Shown one piece after another: positions 28,908 to 38,287 of a stretch of DNA of 64,000 nucleotides. The translations under genes were made by a program, and so were the position numbers. This DNA comes from Prescottella defluvii (GTDB taxonomy: Bacteria > Actinomycetota > Actinomycetes > Mycobacteriales > Mycobacteriaceae): contig CP121458.1 in NCBI GenBank assembly GCA_029690005.1, positions 4,793,872 through 4,857,871 of the forward strand. The letters are read 5' to 3'. The notes beneath the pieces were generated by a model. It ran no database searches and was not told where the DNA came from. It saw nothing but the letters and a program-made list of their open reading frames with translations. Within the stretch, counting starts at the first letter, position 1. The number at the start of each line of letters is the position of its first letter.

Positions 28908-30380
28908 ATGACGCTTCGACCGACCGACAGCTCCGCGCTCCTGATCGACGGCAAGCTCATCCCCGGCTCGGGCGGGGTGTTCGAGGTGACCGATCCAGCG
29001 ACCGAGGAGGTCATCGGCTACGCCGCCGAGGGGACCGGCGCCGACATGGACGCGGCGATCACGGCCGCGCGCCGGGCGTTCGACGACACCTCGTGGTCGC
29101 GCGATCCGGCCTTTCGCGCACATTGCCTGCGACAGCTACGCGACGCCCTCCAGTCGCACATCGACGAACTGCGCGAGATCACGATCGCCGAGGTCGGCGC
29201 GCCCGCGATGCTCACCGCCGGGCCCCAGCTCGAGGGGCCGATCGCCGACCTCGGCTACTTCGCCGACCTCGCCGAGTCCTATTCGTGGGAAACCGATCTC
29301 GGCGTCGCGTCATCGATGGGGATCAGGACTCGCCGCCGCATCCTCAAGGAGGCGGTCGGAGTGGTCGGCGCGATCACCCCGTGGAACTTCCCGCACCAGA
29401 TCAACTTCGCGAAGATCGGACCGGCGCTGGCCGCGGGCAACACGGTGATCCTCAAGCCCGCTCCGGACACCCCGTGGTGCGCGGCCCTGGTCGGCAAGGT
29501 CGTCGCCGAGGAGACCGACATCCCGGCCGGCGTGATCAACATCGTCACCTCCACCGACCACCAGCTGGGTGCCCAGCTCTCCCGCGACCCCCGGGTCGAC
29601 CTGATCTCCTTCACCGGCTCCACCGCAACGGGCAAGGCCGTAATGGCCGCCGCGTCGGAGTCACTGAAGAAGGTGTTCCTGGAGCTGGGCGGCAAGTCGG
29701 CGTTCATCGTCCTCGACGATGCCAACTTGGCCGCCGGCTGCGCGATCGCCGCATTCACCGTCTGTACGCACGCCGGACAGGGGTGTGCGATCACGACGCG
29801 CCTGCTCGTCCCCCGCGAGCGCTACGACGAGGCCGTCGAAGCCACCGCGCGCACCATGTCCGGGATCCGTCCAGGAAACCCGGCCGAGCGCGGAACCGTC
29901 TGCGGCCCGCTGATCTCCGCTCGTCAGCGCGCCCGCGTCGAGAGCTACCTGAAACTCGCCGTCGAGGAGGGCGGCACCATCGTCGTCGGCGGCGGTCGGC
30001 CGGCCGAACACGAGCGCGGGTTCTTCGTCGAGCCCACCCTGATCTCGGGACTCGACAACTCCTCGCGCGTCGCGCAGGAGGAGATCTTCGGCCCGGTGCT
30101 GGTGATCCTCCCCCACGACGGCGACGACGACGCGATCCGGATCGCCAACGACTCCCCCTACGGACTCTCGGGGTCGGTGTGGGGAACCGATCCCGACCGC
30201 GTCCGGAAGGTGGTCGACGGGGTCCGCACCGGCACGCTCGCCGTCAACGGCGGCGTCTGGTACGCCGCGGACGCCCCCTTCGGCGGGTACAAGCAGTCCG
30301 GCATCGGGCGCGAGATGGGCGTCGCCGGTTTCGAGGAGTACCTCGAGACCAAGCTCGTCGCGGAGCCCGCACGGGCCTGA
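28908..30380 (+). CDS. aldA: NAD(P)-dependent aldehyde dehydrogenase, Rv0768-like
   Basis: This protein of about 490 residues has the class signatures: PWNFP near residue 160, catalytic Glu in LELGGKS, and catalytic Cys in AGQGC. The C-terminal PFGGYKQSGIGREMG completes them. ATG 28908 has AGAAAGG about 10 bases upstream; the longer frame begins at a GTG at 28899. It would oxidise an aldehyde to an acid with NAD(P)+ in the cytosol. It heads a four-gene plus-strand operon divergent from the P450 operon, the order I recall for Rv0768-Rv0771 in M. tuberculosis. Confidence 0.9.
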   Translation: MTLRPTDSSALLIDGKLIPGSGGVFEVTDPATEEVIGYAAEGTGADMDAAITAARRAFDDTSWSRDPAFRAHCLRQLRDALQSHIDELREITIAEVGAPAMLTAGPQLEGPIADLGYFADLAESYSWETDLGVASSMGIRTRRRILKEAVGVVGAITPWNFPHQINFAKIGPALAAGNTVILKPAPDTPWCAALVGKVVAEETDIPAGVINIVTSTDHQLGAQLSRDPRVDLISFTGSTATGKAVMAAASESLKKVFLELGGKSAFIVLDDANLAAGCAIAAFTVCTHAGQGCAITTRLLVPRERYDEAVEATARTMSGIRPGNPAERGTVCGPLISARQRARVESYLKLAVEEGGTIVVGGGRPAEHERGFFVEPTLISGLDNSSRVAQEEIFGPVLVILPHDGDDDAIRIANDSPYGLSGSVWGTDPDRVRKVVDGVRTGTLAVNGGVWYAADAPFGGYKQSGIGREMGVAGFEEYLETKLVAEPARA

Positions 30381-30406
30381 CAGTCCGACAGAGAAGGAGT
30401 AGGCAG

Positions 30407-31156
30407 ATGGGACGTTTCGACGGACGTACCGCCATCGTCACCGGCGCCGCGCAGGGCATCGGGGAGGCGTACGCGCGGGCGCTGGCCGCCGAGGGAGCCA
30501 ACGTCGTGGTGGCCGACCTCAACCGTGAACTCGGCGAGACGGTGGCCAAGCAGATCGTCTCCGACGGCGGTTCCGCGGCGTTCAAGGAAGTCGATGTGGC
30601 CGAACCGGATTCGGCGCTCGAGCTGGCCGCCTTTACGATCGACCGGTTCGGCAGCGTCGAGCATCTGGTGAACAATGCGGCGATCTACGGCGGCATGAAG
30701 CTCGACTCGCTGCTCACGGTGCCGTGGGACTACTACAAGAAGTTCATGAGCGTCAACATGGACGGCGCACTCAACGTGTGCCGGGCCGTGGTCCCGCACA
30801 TGCGCGCGGCCGGCGGCTCGATCGTCAACCAGTCGTCGACGGCCGCCTGGGTGTACTCGAACTTCTACGGCCTGGCGAAGGTCGGGATCAACGGCCTCAC
30901 ACAGCAACTCGCATTCGAGCTCGGCTGGTCCAAGATCCGGATCAATGCCATCGCGCCGGGACCGATCGACACCGAGGCCACCCGCACCGTCACGCCCGGC
31001 AACATCGTCTCTGACATGGTCAAGCGAATCCCACTGCAACGCATGGGCACCCCCGAGGATCTGGTGGGCATGTGCCTGTTCCTGCTGTCCGACGAGGCGA
31101 GCTGGATCACCGGGCAGATCTTCAACGTGGACGGCGGGCAGGTGATCCGGTCGTGA
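30407..31156 (+). CDS. Short-chain dehydrogenase/reductase, Rv0769-like
   Basis: This complete 249-residue SDR has TGAAQGIGEAYARALAAEGA at about residues 11-30 and NNAAIYGG. The catalytic Ser-Ser is in NQSSTAAW and the YxxxK is in FYGLAKVGINGL. The C-terminal end GQIFNVDGGQV is typical of classical SDRs. GAGAAGGAG lies just upstream of ATG 30407. Its stop overlaps the next start (GTGA). It likely interconverts a hydroxyl and a keto group in the same pathway as the aldehyde dehydrogenase. Confidence 0.9.
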   Translation: MGRFDGRTAIVTGAAQGIGEAYARALAAEGANVVVADLNRELGETVAKQIVSDGGSAAFKEVDVAEPDSALELAAFTIDRFGSVEHLVNNAAIYGGMKLDSLLTVPWDYYKKFMSVNMDGALNVCRAVVPHMRAAGGSIVNQSSTAAWVYSNFYGLAKVGINGLTQQLAFELGWSKIRINAIAPGPIDTEATRTVTPGNIVSDMVKRIPLQRMGTPEDLVGMCLFLLSDEASWITGQIFNVDGGQVIRS

Positions 31157-32061
31157 GTGACGACACCGCAGCAGCTTCCACGATCGGCTACATCGGGTTG
31201 GGCAACATGGGCGCGCCGATGGCCACCCGACTGCTCGAGCGCCCCGGCCCCCTCGTCGTGTGCGACGCCCGGCCCGAGGCGACGCAGTCGTTCACCGAGT
31301 CCGGCGCGACCGCGGTAGCGACACCGGCCGAGGTCGCCGCGCGCGCGACGGTCATCTCGGCGACGGTGCTCGACGACGACCAGGTCCGCGACGTCGTCGC
31401 CGGACCGGACGGCATCCTGTCGACGGCTCGTCCGGGCACCGTGATCGCGGTGCACTCGACGATCAGCGACGTGACGGCGACCGAGCTGGCCGAGACCTGC
31501 CGGGCGAAGGGCGTCGACCTCGTCGACGCCCCGGTCAGCGGCGGTGCCCCCGGAGCCCAGCAGGGGCGGCTGGCCGTGATGGTCGGCGGCAGCGACGAGG
31601 CGTTCGAGGCCGTCCGCGAACCGTTCGGGTATTTCGCCGAACTGGTGATCCATGCGGGATCGGTGGGCTCGGGCACGCGGATGAAACTGGCGCGCAACCT
31701 GCTCCACTTCGTCTCGTTCACCGCCGCGAGCGAGGCGCAGCGGCTCGCCGAAGCTGCCGGCATCGACATTCGCAAGCTGGGCAAGATCGTCCGGCACACC
31801 GACGCGATCACCGGCGGCGCGGGGGCGATCATGCTCCGCGACACGACCGCTCCGGTTGCGCAGGACGATCCGTGGTTCTCGATCCTGTCCCACGTCCGCA
31901 ATCTCGGGGAGAAGGATCTCGCGCTCGCTCTCGATCTGGGCGAGCGGTTCGACGTCGATCTCCCCCTGGCCGCGCGGGCCCTCACCGGACTCGGACCCGG
32001 CCTCGGTGTGGGTACCGGAACCCTCGCCGACCGATCGTCCCAACAGAAGGAGAACGCATGA
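31153..32061 (+). CDS. 3-Hydroxyisobutyrate-dehydrogenase-like beta-hydroxyacid dehydrogenase, Rv0770-like
   Basis: This protein of about 302 residues starts at GTG 31153. The Rossmann motif IGYIGLGNMGAPMATRL lies near residue 12, the substrate loop is DAPVSGGAPGAQQGRL, and the catalytic Lys is in GSGTRMKLARNLLHF. These are hallmarks of the HIBADH/6-phosphogluconate-dehydrogenase family, which oxidises beta-hydroxy acids with NAD(P)+. The last bases overlap the next start (ATGA). The precise hydroxyacid is unknown. Confidence 0.87.
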   Translation: MSDDTAAASTIGYIGLGNMGAPMATRLLERPGPLVVCDARPEATQSFTESGATAVATPAEVAARATVISATVLDDDQVRDVVAGPDGILSTARPGTVIAVHSTISDVTATELAETCRAKGVDLVDAPVSGGAPGAQQGRLAVMVGGSDEAFEAVREPFGYFAELVIHAGSVGSGTRMKLARNLLHFVSFTAASEAQRLAEAAGIDIRKLGKIVRHTDAITGGAGAIMLRDTTAPVAQDDPWFSILSHVRNLGEKDLALALDLGERFDVDLPLAARALTGLGPGLGVGTGTLADRSSQQKENA

Positions 32062-32474
32062 CGCACGAGAACGGCGACGCCGCCGCGTCGGAACGACGGA
32101 CGCGTGGCGTCGAGATGATGAACCAGGTGTACGGCTGGGATATGCCCGCCGATGTCCCGGGCGACTTCTTCGCCGTCACCGCCGACCACCTGTTCGCCGA
32201 CATCTGGACCCGGCCGGGCCTGAGCCTGCGCGACCGCCGCCTGTTGCTGCTCGGGGCGATCGCGGCGCAGGGGCAGACCGACGTCGCGAAGATCCAGATC
32301 AACGCGGCCCTGCACAACGAGGAGCTGACCGAACAGCAGGTCGAGGAGGCCGCGATCTTCCTCTGCCACTACGTCGGCTGGCCCCTGGGCACCGGGCTGA
32401 ACAACGCGCTGATCTCCGTCAAGGCCGATCGGCGCAAGGCGGCACGCGCGGCCGAGAAGCAGCGCGAGCAATAG
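32058..32474 (+). CDS. Carboxymuconolactone-decarboxylase-family protein, Rv0771-like
   Basis: This 138-residue all-helical protein has RDRRLLLLGAIAAQGQTDVAKIQINAAL at about residues 60-87 and EEAAIFLCHYVGWPLGTGLNNAL after it. That is the conserved core of the CMD/AhpD-like fold. The CxxC pair of AhpD peroxidases is absent, since only one Cys is present, so peroxidase activity is unlikely. It is the last gene of the coupled operon. In several catabolic loci such proteins act as small decarboxylases or lactonases; here the reaction is unknown. Confidence 0.83.
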   Translation: MTHENGDAAASERRTRGVEMMNQVYGWDMPADVPGDFFAVTADHLFADIWTRPGLSLRDRRLLLLGAIAAQGQTDVAKIQINAALHNEELTEQQVEEAAIFLCHYVGWPLGTGLNNALISVKADRRKAARAAEKQREQ

Positions 32475-32524
32475 TCCGGCGATTCGCGTAACAACGCCCC
32501 GCCGCGAGGGTGAATACTAGGAAA

Positions 32525-32538
32525 TAGAACACGTTCTA
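32525..32538. promoter_or_regulatory. KstR box TAGAACACGTTCTA
   Basis: A perfect 6-2-6 inverted repeat fits the KstR consensus TnnAACnnGTTnnA, the cholesterol-catabolism repressor site. It lies 28 bases upstream of the flavoprotein start, where a repressor would act. Confidence 0.8.
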
Positions 32539-32566
32539 CCCAGAGCACGTCGAAAGGACCCACCCC

Positions 32567-34036
32567 ATGGCCGAGGCCACCCCCGTCCGTCCCCTGTCCG
32601 CCGAGACCATCGACACCTGGAACTACGAGGCCGACGTCGTGATCGCCGGCTACGGCGTCGCCGGCGCGAGTGCCGCGATCGAGGCGGCCCGCGCCGGTGC
32701 CGAGGTCCTGGTGCTCGAAGCGGACGGGTGGCTGGGGTGGCGCGGCGTCTCTGGCCGGCGGGTTCATCTACATGGGCGGTGGTACTCCGCTGCAGAAGGC
32801 GCTCGGATTCGACGACACCCCCGAGAACATGAAGTCGTTCATGATGGCCGCCCTCGGACCCGGCGCCGACGAAGCCAAGATCACCGACTACTGCGAGGGC
32901 AGCGTCGACCACTACAACTGGCTCGTCGACTGCGGTGTCCCCTTCAAGGAAAGCTTCTACGGCCAGCCTGGCTGGGAGACGCCGTTCGACGACGGCCTCA
33001 TGTACTCGGGTGGCGAGAACTCGGCCCCTTCAGCACCATCGCGACCCCGGCCCCGCGCGGACACATCCCGCAGATGGCCGACAAGAAGGTGGGCGAGAAG
33101 GGCGGCGGGTACATGCTCATGAAGCCGCTCGTCGACACCGCGACCGCCCTGGGCGTGCAGGCGCAGTACGACATGCGGGTGCAGACGCTCATCACCGACG
33201 GCACCGGCCGCGTGGTGGGTGTGCAGGCCAAGCAGTACGGCAAGGACGTCACCGTCCGCGCCCGCAAGGGTGTGGTGCTGGCGACCGGCAGCTTCGCCTA
33301 CAACAAGGAGATGGTCGAGGCCTTCGCGCCGCGGCTGATCGGCCGTCCCGGCGCCGCGATCGAAGAGCACGACGGCCGTGCGATCCGCATGGCGCAGGCG
33401 CTCGGCGCGGATCTCGCACACATGGACGCCACCGAGGTCGCGTTCTTCGGTGATCCGCAGATGATGGTCCGCGGCATCCTCGTCAACGGCCGCGGCCAGC
33501 GCTACGTCAACGAGGACACCTACCCCGGCCGAATCGGTCAGCTCACGTTGCTGCACAACGACAATCAGGCCTACCTGATCATCGACGAGGACGCCTACGA
33601 GGAGGCGAAGACGACGCCGACCTCAACCCCGTTCTTCCGGTTCCAGCCGAAGTGGGTGGCCGAGACGGTCGAGGAACTCGAGTCCGAGATGGGTCTGCCC
33701 GAGGGCACCCTGCAGGCCACCGTCGAGGTCTACAACAAGCACGCCGCGACCGGTCAGGACCCCGTCCTGGGCAAGAAGTCCGAGTGGGTCAAGCCGATCG
33801 GCTCGCCGATCGCCGCGCTGGACCTGCGCAACTTCACCGCCGGCTTCACGCTCGGCGGGCTGCGTACCACCGTCGACTCCGAGGTGCTGCACGTCTCCGG
33901 TGAGCCGATCCCCGGCCTGTTCGCCGCCGGCCGCTGCACCGCCGGCGTGTGCGCGTGGGGCTACGCGTCGGGCACCTCGCTCGGCGACGGCAGCTTCTTC
34001 GGCCGCCGCGCCGGCATCAGCGCCGCGAAGGGCTGA
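32567..34036 (+). CDS. FAD-dependent 3-ketosteroid-dehydrogenase-like flavoprotein (two compensating frameshifts)
   Basis: The dinucleotide motif ADVVIAGYGVAGASAAIEAARAG lies at about residues 23-45. FAD_binding_2 blocks follow (GVVLATGSFAYNKEMVEAF, LVNGRGQRYVNED), and the C-terminal loop is PGLFAAGRCTAGVCAWGYASGTSLGDG. The size (about 489 residues) and layout fit the KstD/Delta4-dehydrogenase/fumarate-reductase family. The middle stretch SLAGGFIYMGGGTPLQKALGF is in another frame; slips near 32735 and 33028 cancel each other. The KstR box upstream supports a steroid substrate. The gene may also be a distinct flavin reductase of the same fold. Confidence 0.84.
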   Translation: MAEATPVRPLSAETIDTWNYEADVVIAGYGVAGASAAIEAARAGAEVLVLEADGWLGWRGVSGRRVHLHGRWYSAAEGARIRRHPREHEVVHDGRPRTRRRRSQDHRLLRGQRRPLQLARRLRCPLQGKLLRPAWLGDAVRRRPHVLGWRELGPFSTIATPAPRGHIPQMADKKVGEKGGGYMLMKPLVDTATALGVQAQYDMRVQTLITDGTGRVVGVQAKQYGKDVTVRARKGVVLATGSFAYNKEMVEAFAPRLIGRPGAAIEEHDGRAIRMAQALGADLAHMDATEVAFFGDPQMMVRGILVNGRGQRYVNEDTYPGRIGQLTLLHNDNQAYLIIDEDAYEEAKTTPTSTPFFRFQPKWVAETVEELESEMGLPEGTLQATVEVYNKHAATGQDPVLGKKSEWVKPIGSPIAALDLRNFTAGFTLGGLRTTVDSEVLHVSGEPIPGLFAAGRCTAGVCAWGYASGTSLGDGSFFGRRAGISAAKG

Positions 34037-35140
34037 CGCCGGGGCGACTGCGGGCAGGGGCGCCCCTCCTGAGCTGGCGTCCTTGCCCGGGCCGTCTTCG
34101 AAGACGAAGAGTGGCTTGGCGCCATGTCCGGGCGCTTCGGCGAGCGAGACGGCTTCGGTGAAGCGTTCGAGCGGAAACGGCCGGCCTTCGGGGATGCTCA
34201 GCACGTCATCGGCGACGAGACTGCGCACCTGGGACAGCGCGCGCAGTGCATCCTCGGGTGACGCAGCGCCGAACCAGCGGTTCAGCCAGAAGCCGCGGAC
34301 CGTCTTGGTCTCGTAGATGACCGAGCGTGCCTGCAGCGGGATCGTCAGCGCCATCGGGTCGGTCTGTCGATGGGTGGAGAGCGCGCCGTAGACCACGACC
34401 TCTCCTCCCGGAGCCAACGCCTGCGATACCTGGGCCCCCAACTGGCCCGCGACACAGTCGACGGCCTTGCGCACGCCCGCCGGCCCCGCTGTCTCGGCCA
34501 CACGCTGCAGCAGGTCCTCGTCCTCAGTGCAGATGACCTCGTCACCACCGAGCGCTCTGATCTCCTCGACGGCACCGCGCCGGCGCACGACATTGATCGT
34601 GCGGATACCGAGATGCCTGCACAGCTGGATGACGAGCCGGCCGACGGTGGAGCCCGCGGCCGTCTGCAACAGCCATTCACCCGGCTGCGCGTCGAGTTCG
34701 CGAGTCACGAGGAGCAGCGCGGTCAGCGGGTTGACGGCAAGTTGGCAGGCGCTGGAGTCGCTCAGACGGTCGGGGACCGGCAGGAGCCTTCGCGTGTCGG
34801 CAACAAGGTATTCCTGCCACGTGCCGGCCACACGGGGTCCGGGCACCGCCGGGACCGCAACGGTCACCACGCGCTCGCCGATCTTCAGTCCCTCGGTATC
34901 CGGGCCCAGGGCCTCGATACGGCCGACGCATTCCATGTGACCCCCGACAGTGGGGAACTCGGGTGAGAAGCCGTAGCGGCCACGCAGCACGTGCAGGTCA
35001 CTGGCGTGAATCGGCGTCGCCTTCACCCGGATCAACGCCTGACCGGCTTCGGGCGTGGGAACGGGCACGGATTCCAGCCGCAGGACATCGATTGGCTCGC
35101 CGAGCTTTCCGGCTACGAGCGCGCGCATGGATCGAGGCAT
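34037..35140 (-). CDS. MDR-superfamily oxidoreductase, enoyl-thioester-reductase-like (3' end uncertain)
   Basis: The zinc-free MDR fold is seen in QALIRVKATPIHASDLHVLRG, GGHMECVGRIEALG and the NADP motif LLQTAAGSTVGRLVIQLCRHLG, followed by INVVRRR. It is closest in type to mitochondrial-type 2-enoyl thioester reductases. I chose ATG 35140, with AGAGGT 7 bases upstream; 35128 is an alternative. The domain ends near 34090, but no stop appears and the frame continues antisense into the flavoprotein gene as far as 33623. A lost stop through one more indel is likely, so the left end given here is approximate. Confidence 0.72.
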
Positions 35141-35420
35141 GAGTGACCTCTCGTCTCTCAGCGCCCGACGGACTCGGCGGGCGTTCCCGGAACAGAACGA
35201 TGCTGGTGCCGGCGTCCTCGCTACGTCGTTGTCGAAGGTCTCGTAGTAGTGATCGTAGATATCCGCGAGGACGCCGAGAACCCCTTCCGGGCCAGACGAA
35301 CCGACATGGCGGACGATCCGGTCAGGCATGCCCGAGAGGGCCACCCGCCACCGCCGCGCGGGGATACTCGGAGACGACCGCCGCACCAGGTGCGGAGTCC
35401 AGCCGTCCGGGGATGCCCTT

Positions 35421-37103
35421 ATGACCGAGCCCGAATCCGTCGACGGGAACGAACTCGTCGTACATGCGCTCACGGCGAATGGGGTCTCGACGATCTACGG
35501 GGTCGTCGGGATCCCGGTCACCGATCTGGCGCGCACCGCCCAGGCCCGCGGCATCCGTTTCCTCGGCTTCCGCAACGAGCAGGCCGCCGGCCACGCCGCC
35601 GCGGCCGCCGGCTACCTCACCGGGCGACCCGGCATCTGCCTGACGGTGTCGGCACCGGGCTTCCTCAACGGGCTCGTCGCCCTCGCCACCGCGACCACCG
35701 ACTGTTTCCCGATGATCCAGATCAGCGGGTCCAGCGACCGCTCCGTCGTCGATCTGGAGCAGGGCGACTACGAGGAGCTGGACCAGCTCGCCGCGGCCCG
35801 CCCGTTCGCGAAGGCCGCGTACCGCGTCGACTCCCCCGACCTGATCGGCGTCGGTGTCGGCCGCGCGATCCGCGCGGCGGTCTCCGGACGCCCAGGCGGT
35901 GTGTACCTCGATCTGCCCGCCCACGTCCTCGCCGGCTCCGCGCCGCCCATTCCGCGCCCACCGATCGTCGACGCCGCACCGCGCCAGATCCCGGCGCCGG
36001 CGGCCGTCGAGCGGGCACTGGCCCTGTTGGAGGGTGCGCAGCGCCCGCTGATCGTGCTCGGGAAGGGGGCGGCGTACGCCCGCGCCGACAGGGTCGTCCG
36101 CGACTTCGTGGAGGCGACGCGGGCACCGTTCGTGCCGATGTCGATGGCGAAAGGACTTCTGCCGGACGATCATCCGCAGTCCGCGGCGGCCGCGCGATCG
36201 CTGGCGCTCGAAACGGCCGACGTCGTGGTTCTGATGGGCGCGCGCTTGAACTGGCTGCTCGACCACGGCCGATCGCCGCGCTGGTCCCCGGACGCGCAGT
36301 TCGTCCAACTCGACATCTGCGCAACCGAATTCGACAGCAACCGTCCGATCGCGGCCCCGGTCCTCGGCGACATCGGATCGTCGACGGCCGCACTGCTCGC
36401 GACGCTTCGCCCGGGACAGATCAAGCCGTCCCGCGACTGGCTGAACGAGATCGGCGCCGCGCGGCGGGCGAACACCGCGAAGATGGAGGAACGACTGCAC
36501 CGCGAGGTTCACCCGATGGACTTCGCGGTCGCACTGCGGGCTGTGCGCGACGTTCTCGACAGGCATCGCGACACGGTCGTCGTCAGCGAAGGCGCCAATA
36601 CTCTCGACAACGCACGCAACATCATTCCCATCCACTACCCGCGGCACCGGCTCGACGTCGGAACGTGGGGTGTGATGGGCGTGGGTCTCGGGTACGCGAT
36701 CGCCGCCGCGGTCGAGACGGGCCACCGCGTGGTCGCGATCGAGGGCGACAGCGCATTCGGGTTCAGTGGCATGGAGATCGAGACGATCTGCCGGTACCAC
36801 CTGCCCGTCGTGGTGATCGTCTTCAACAACGGCGGCGTCTACCGGGGCGACGAGGTCAACGTCCACTCGGCGGATCCGGCGCCGACGGCGCTGTTGCGCT
36901 CGAGCCGGTACGACACGCTGATCGAGGCGTTCGGAGGCGTCGGGTACCACGCCGAGACACCCGAGGAGGTGACGGTCGCACTGCGTTCGGCCCTCGAGTC
37001 GGCCGGGCCCGCGCTGATCGACTGCATCATCGACCCTGCCGTCGGCACCGAGAGCGGCCATCTCCAGAATCTCAACCGCTCGGCGCACGAGGAGGAATCA
37101 TGA
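35421..37103 (+). CDS. oxc: Oxalyl-CoA decarboxylase
   Basis: This 560-residue thiamine-diphosphate enzyme has an N-terminal Pyr domain (GVVGIPVTDLA, RNEQAAGHAAAAAGYL with the catalytic Glu). A central domain with ADP-binding character follows, then the PP domain motif GDSAFGFSGME...NNGG. It converts oxalyl-CoA to formyl-CoA and CO2. The next gene, formyl-CoA transferase, overlaps by 4 bases, which confirms the oxalate pathway. The start ATG 35421 is weakly supported, and a longer frame begins at 35328. The 280 bases upstream hold the promoter but no recognisable gene. Confidence 0.92.
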   Translation: MTEPESVDGNELVVHALTANGVSTIYGVVGIPVTDLARTAQARGIRFLGFRNEQAAGHAAAAAGYLTGRPGICLTVSAPGFLNGLVALATATTDCFPMIQISGSSDRSVVDLEQGDYEELDQLAAARPFAKAAYRVDSPDLIGVGVGRAIRAAVSGRPGGVYLDLPAHVLAGSAPPIPRPPIVDAAPRQIPAPAAVERALALLEGAQRPLIVLGKGAAYARADRVVRDFVEATRAPFVPMSMAKGLLPDDHPQSAAAARSLALETADVVVLMGARLNWLLDHGRSPRWSPDAQFVQLDICATEFDSNRPIAAPVLGDIGSSTAALLATLRPGQIKPSRDWLNEIGAARRANTAKMEERLHREVHPMDFAVALRAVRDVLDRHRDTVVVSEGANTLDNARNIIPIHYPRHRLDVGTWGVMGVGLGYAIAAAVETGHRVVAIEGDSAFGFSGMEIETICRYHLPVVVIVFNNGGVYRGDEVNVHSADPAPTALLRSSRYDTLIEAFGGVGYHAETPEEVTVALRSALESAGPALIDCIIDPAVGTESGHLQNLNRSAHEEES

Positions 37104-38284
37104 CCGGACACGACCTCGGCGGACACCTCGACCCGACCAAACCGCAAGCGCTCGAGGGAATCACGGTGGTCGACTTCACCCACGTGCTGGCCGGGCCCAC
37201 GTGCACCCGAATGCTCGCCGACGCCGGAGCGCGGGTCATCAAGATCGAACGTCCCGGCAGCGGCGACGACACGCGGCAGATGGGCCCGTTCGCCGACGAC
37301 GGCAGCTCCGAGTACTACCGGCTGGCGAACACCGGCAAGGAGAGCATTGCACTGGATTTGAAGGACGCGGACGACATGGCGCTGGTCCGGTCGATGATCA
37401 AGCACGCCGACGTGGTGGTCGAGAACTTCCGGCCGGGTGTGATGGCGGGGCTGGGCCTGGCCCCGGACGACCTGATAGCCGCGCATCCTCGGCTGGTCGT
37501 GTGCTCGATCTCCGGGTTCGGCCAGTACGGGCCGATGCATCAGGAGTCGGCCTACGACACGGTGATCCAGGCGCTGTCGGGCATCATGGACGCCACCGGC
37601 TGGCCCGACGGTCCCCCGACCCGCGTCGGCACGTCGATCTCGGACATCGCCGCCGGCATCATGGGCTACTGCGGCATCGTCACCGCCCTCGTCGCCCGCG
37701 AGCGCACCGGCCGCGGAACCACCGTCGACGTCGCGATGCTCGACAGCACGTTCGCGCTGATGGAGCACGGATTGATGGACGCGCTCGGCCCGCGCGTGCG
37801 TCCGACCCGCCTGGGCAACCGGCACCCGTTCATGTACCCGTTCGACACGTTCGAGTGCAGCGACCGCACCATCGCGATCGCGGTCGGCAACGACCGTCTC
37901 TTCGAACTACTGTGCGGTGCACTAGGACTCACTCATCTGCCGTCGGACGAGCGGTTCGCCACCAACGTCGACCGCTGCGCCAACCACACGGAGCTGAAGA
38001 CCGCGATGGAGGACGTGCTGCGCACCGACACCTCGCAGGCGTGGCGCGGTCGGCTGATCGAGGCCGGCGTCCCGGTGGGCGTCGTCCTCAACGTCGACGA
38101 CACCCGCAGGCTCGATCAGATCGCGGCGCGCGGGATGATCAAGAACGTCGGCGGATTCGACGTTCCCGGCACACCGCTCAAGTTCGGGACCTGGGACTCG
38201 ATCGGCGCGACGATCCCGTCGCCGGAACTCGACGACTGCGGCAACATGCTGCGTCGGGAGTTCGCGCCGGGTCCCGACGCGTGA
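37100..38284 (+). CDS. frc: Formyl-CoA:oxalate CoA-transferase (class III)
   Basis: This 394-residue protein opens with GITVVDFTHVLAGPTCTRMLADAGARVIK. The catalytic Asp is in VDVAMLDSTFALMEHGL at about residue 215. The class III fold also shows NTGKESIALDLK and VVENFRPGVMAGLGL. It moves CoA from formyl-CoA to oxalate, producing the substrate for the decarboxylase next to it. The pair detoxifies or uses oxalate. It ends 3 bases before the convergent endoglycoceramidase gene. Confidence 0.9.
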   Translation: MTGHDLGGHLDPTKPQALEGITVVDFTHVLAGPTCTRMLADAGARVIKIERPGSGDDTRQMGPFADDGSSEYYRLANTGKESIALDLKDADDMALVRSMIKHADVVVENFRPGVMAGLGLAPDDLIAAHPRLVVCSISGFGQYGPMHQESAYDTVIQALSGIMDATGWPDGPPTRVGTSISDIAAGIMGYCGIVTALVARERTGRGTTVDVAMLDSTFALMEHGLMDALGPRVRPTRLGNRHPFMYPFDTFECSDRTIAIAVGNDRLFELLCGALGLTHLPSDERFATNVDRCANHTELKTAMEDVLRTDTSQAWRGRLIEAGVPVGVVLNVDDTRRLDQIAARGMIKNVGGFDVPGTPLKFGTWDSIGATIPSPELDDCGNMLRREFAPGPDA

Positions 38285-38287
38285 GCC

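Noticed and set aside
35322..37088. Minus-strand open frame of 588 residues over the oxalyl-CoA decarboxylase gene
   Set aside because: The plus strand carries complete thiamine-diphosphate enzyme motifs; the antisense frame is a GC-driven shadow.
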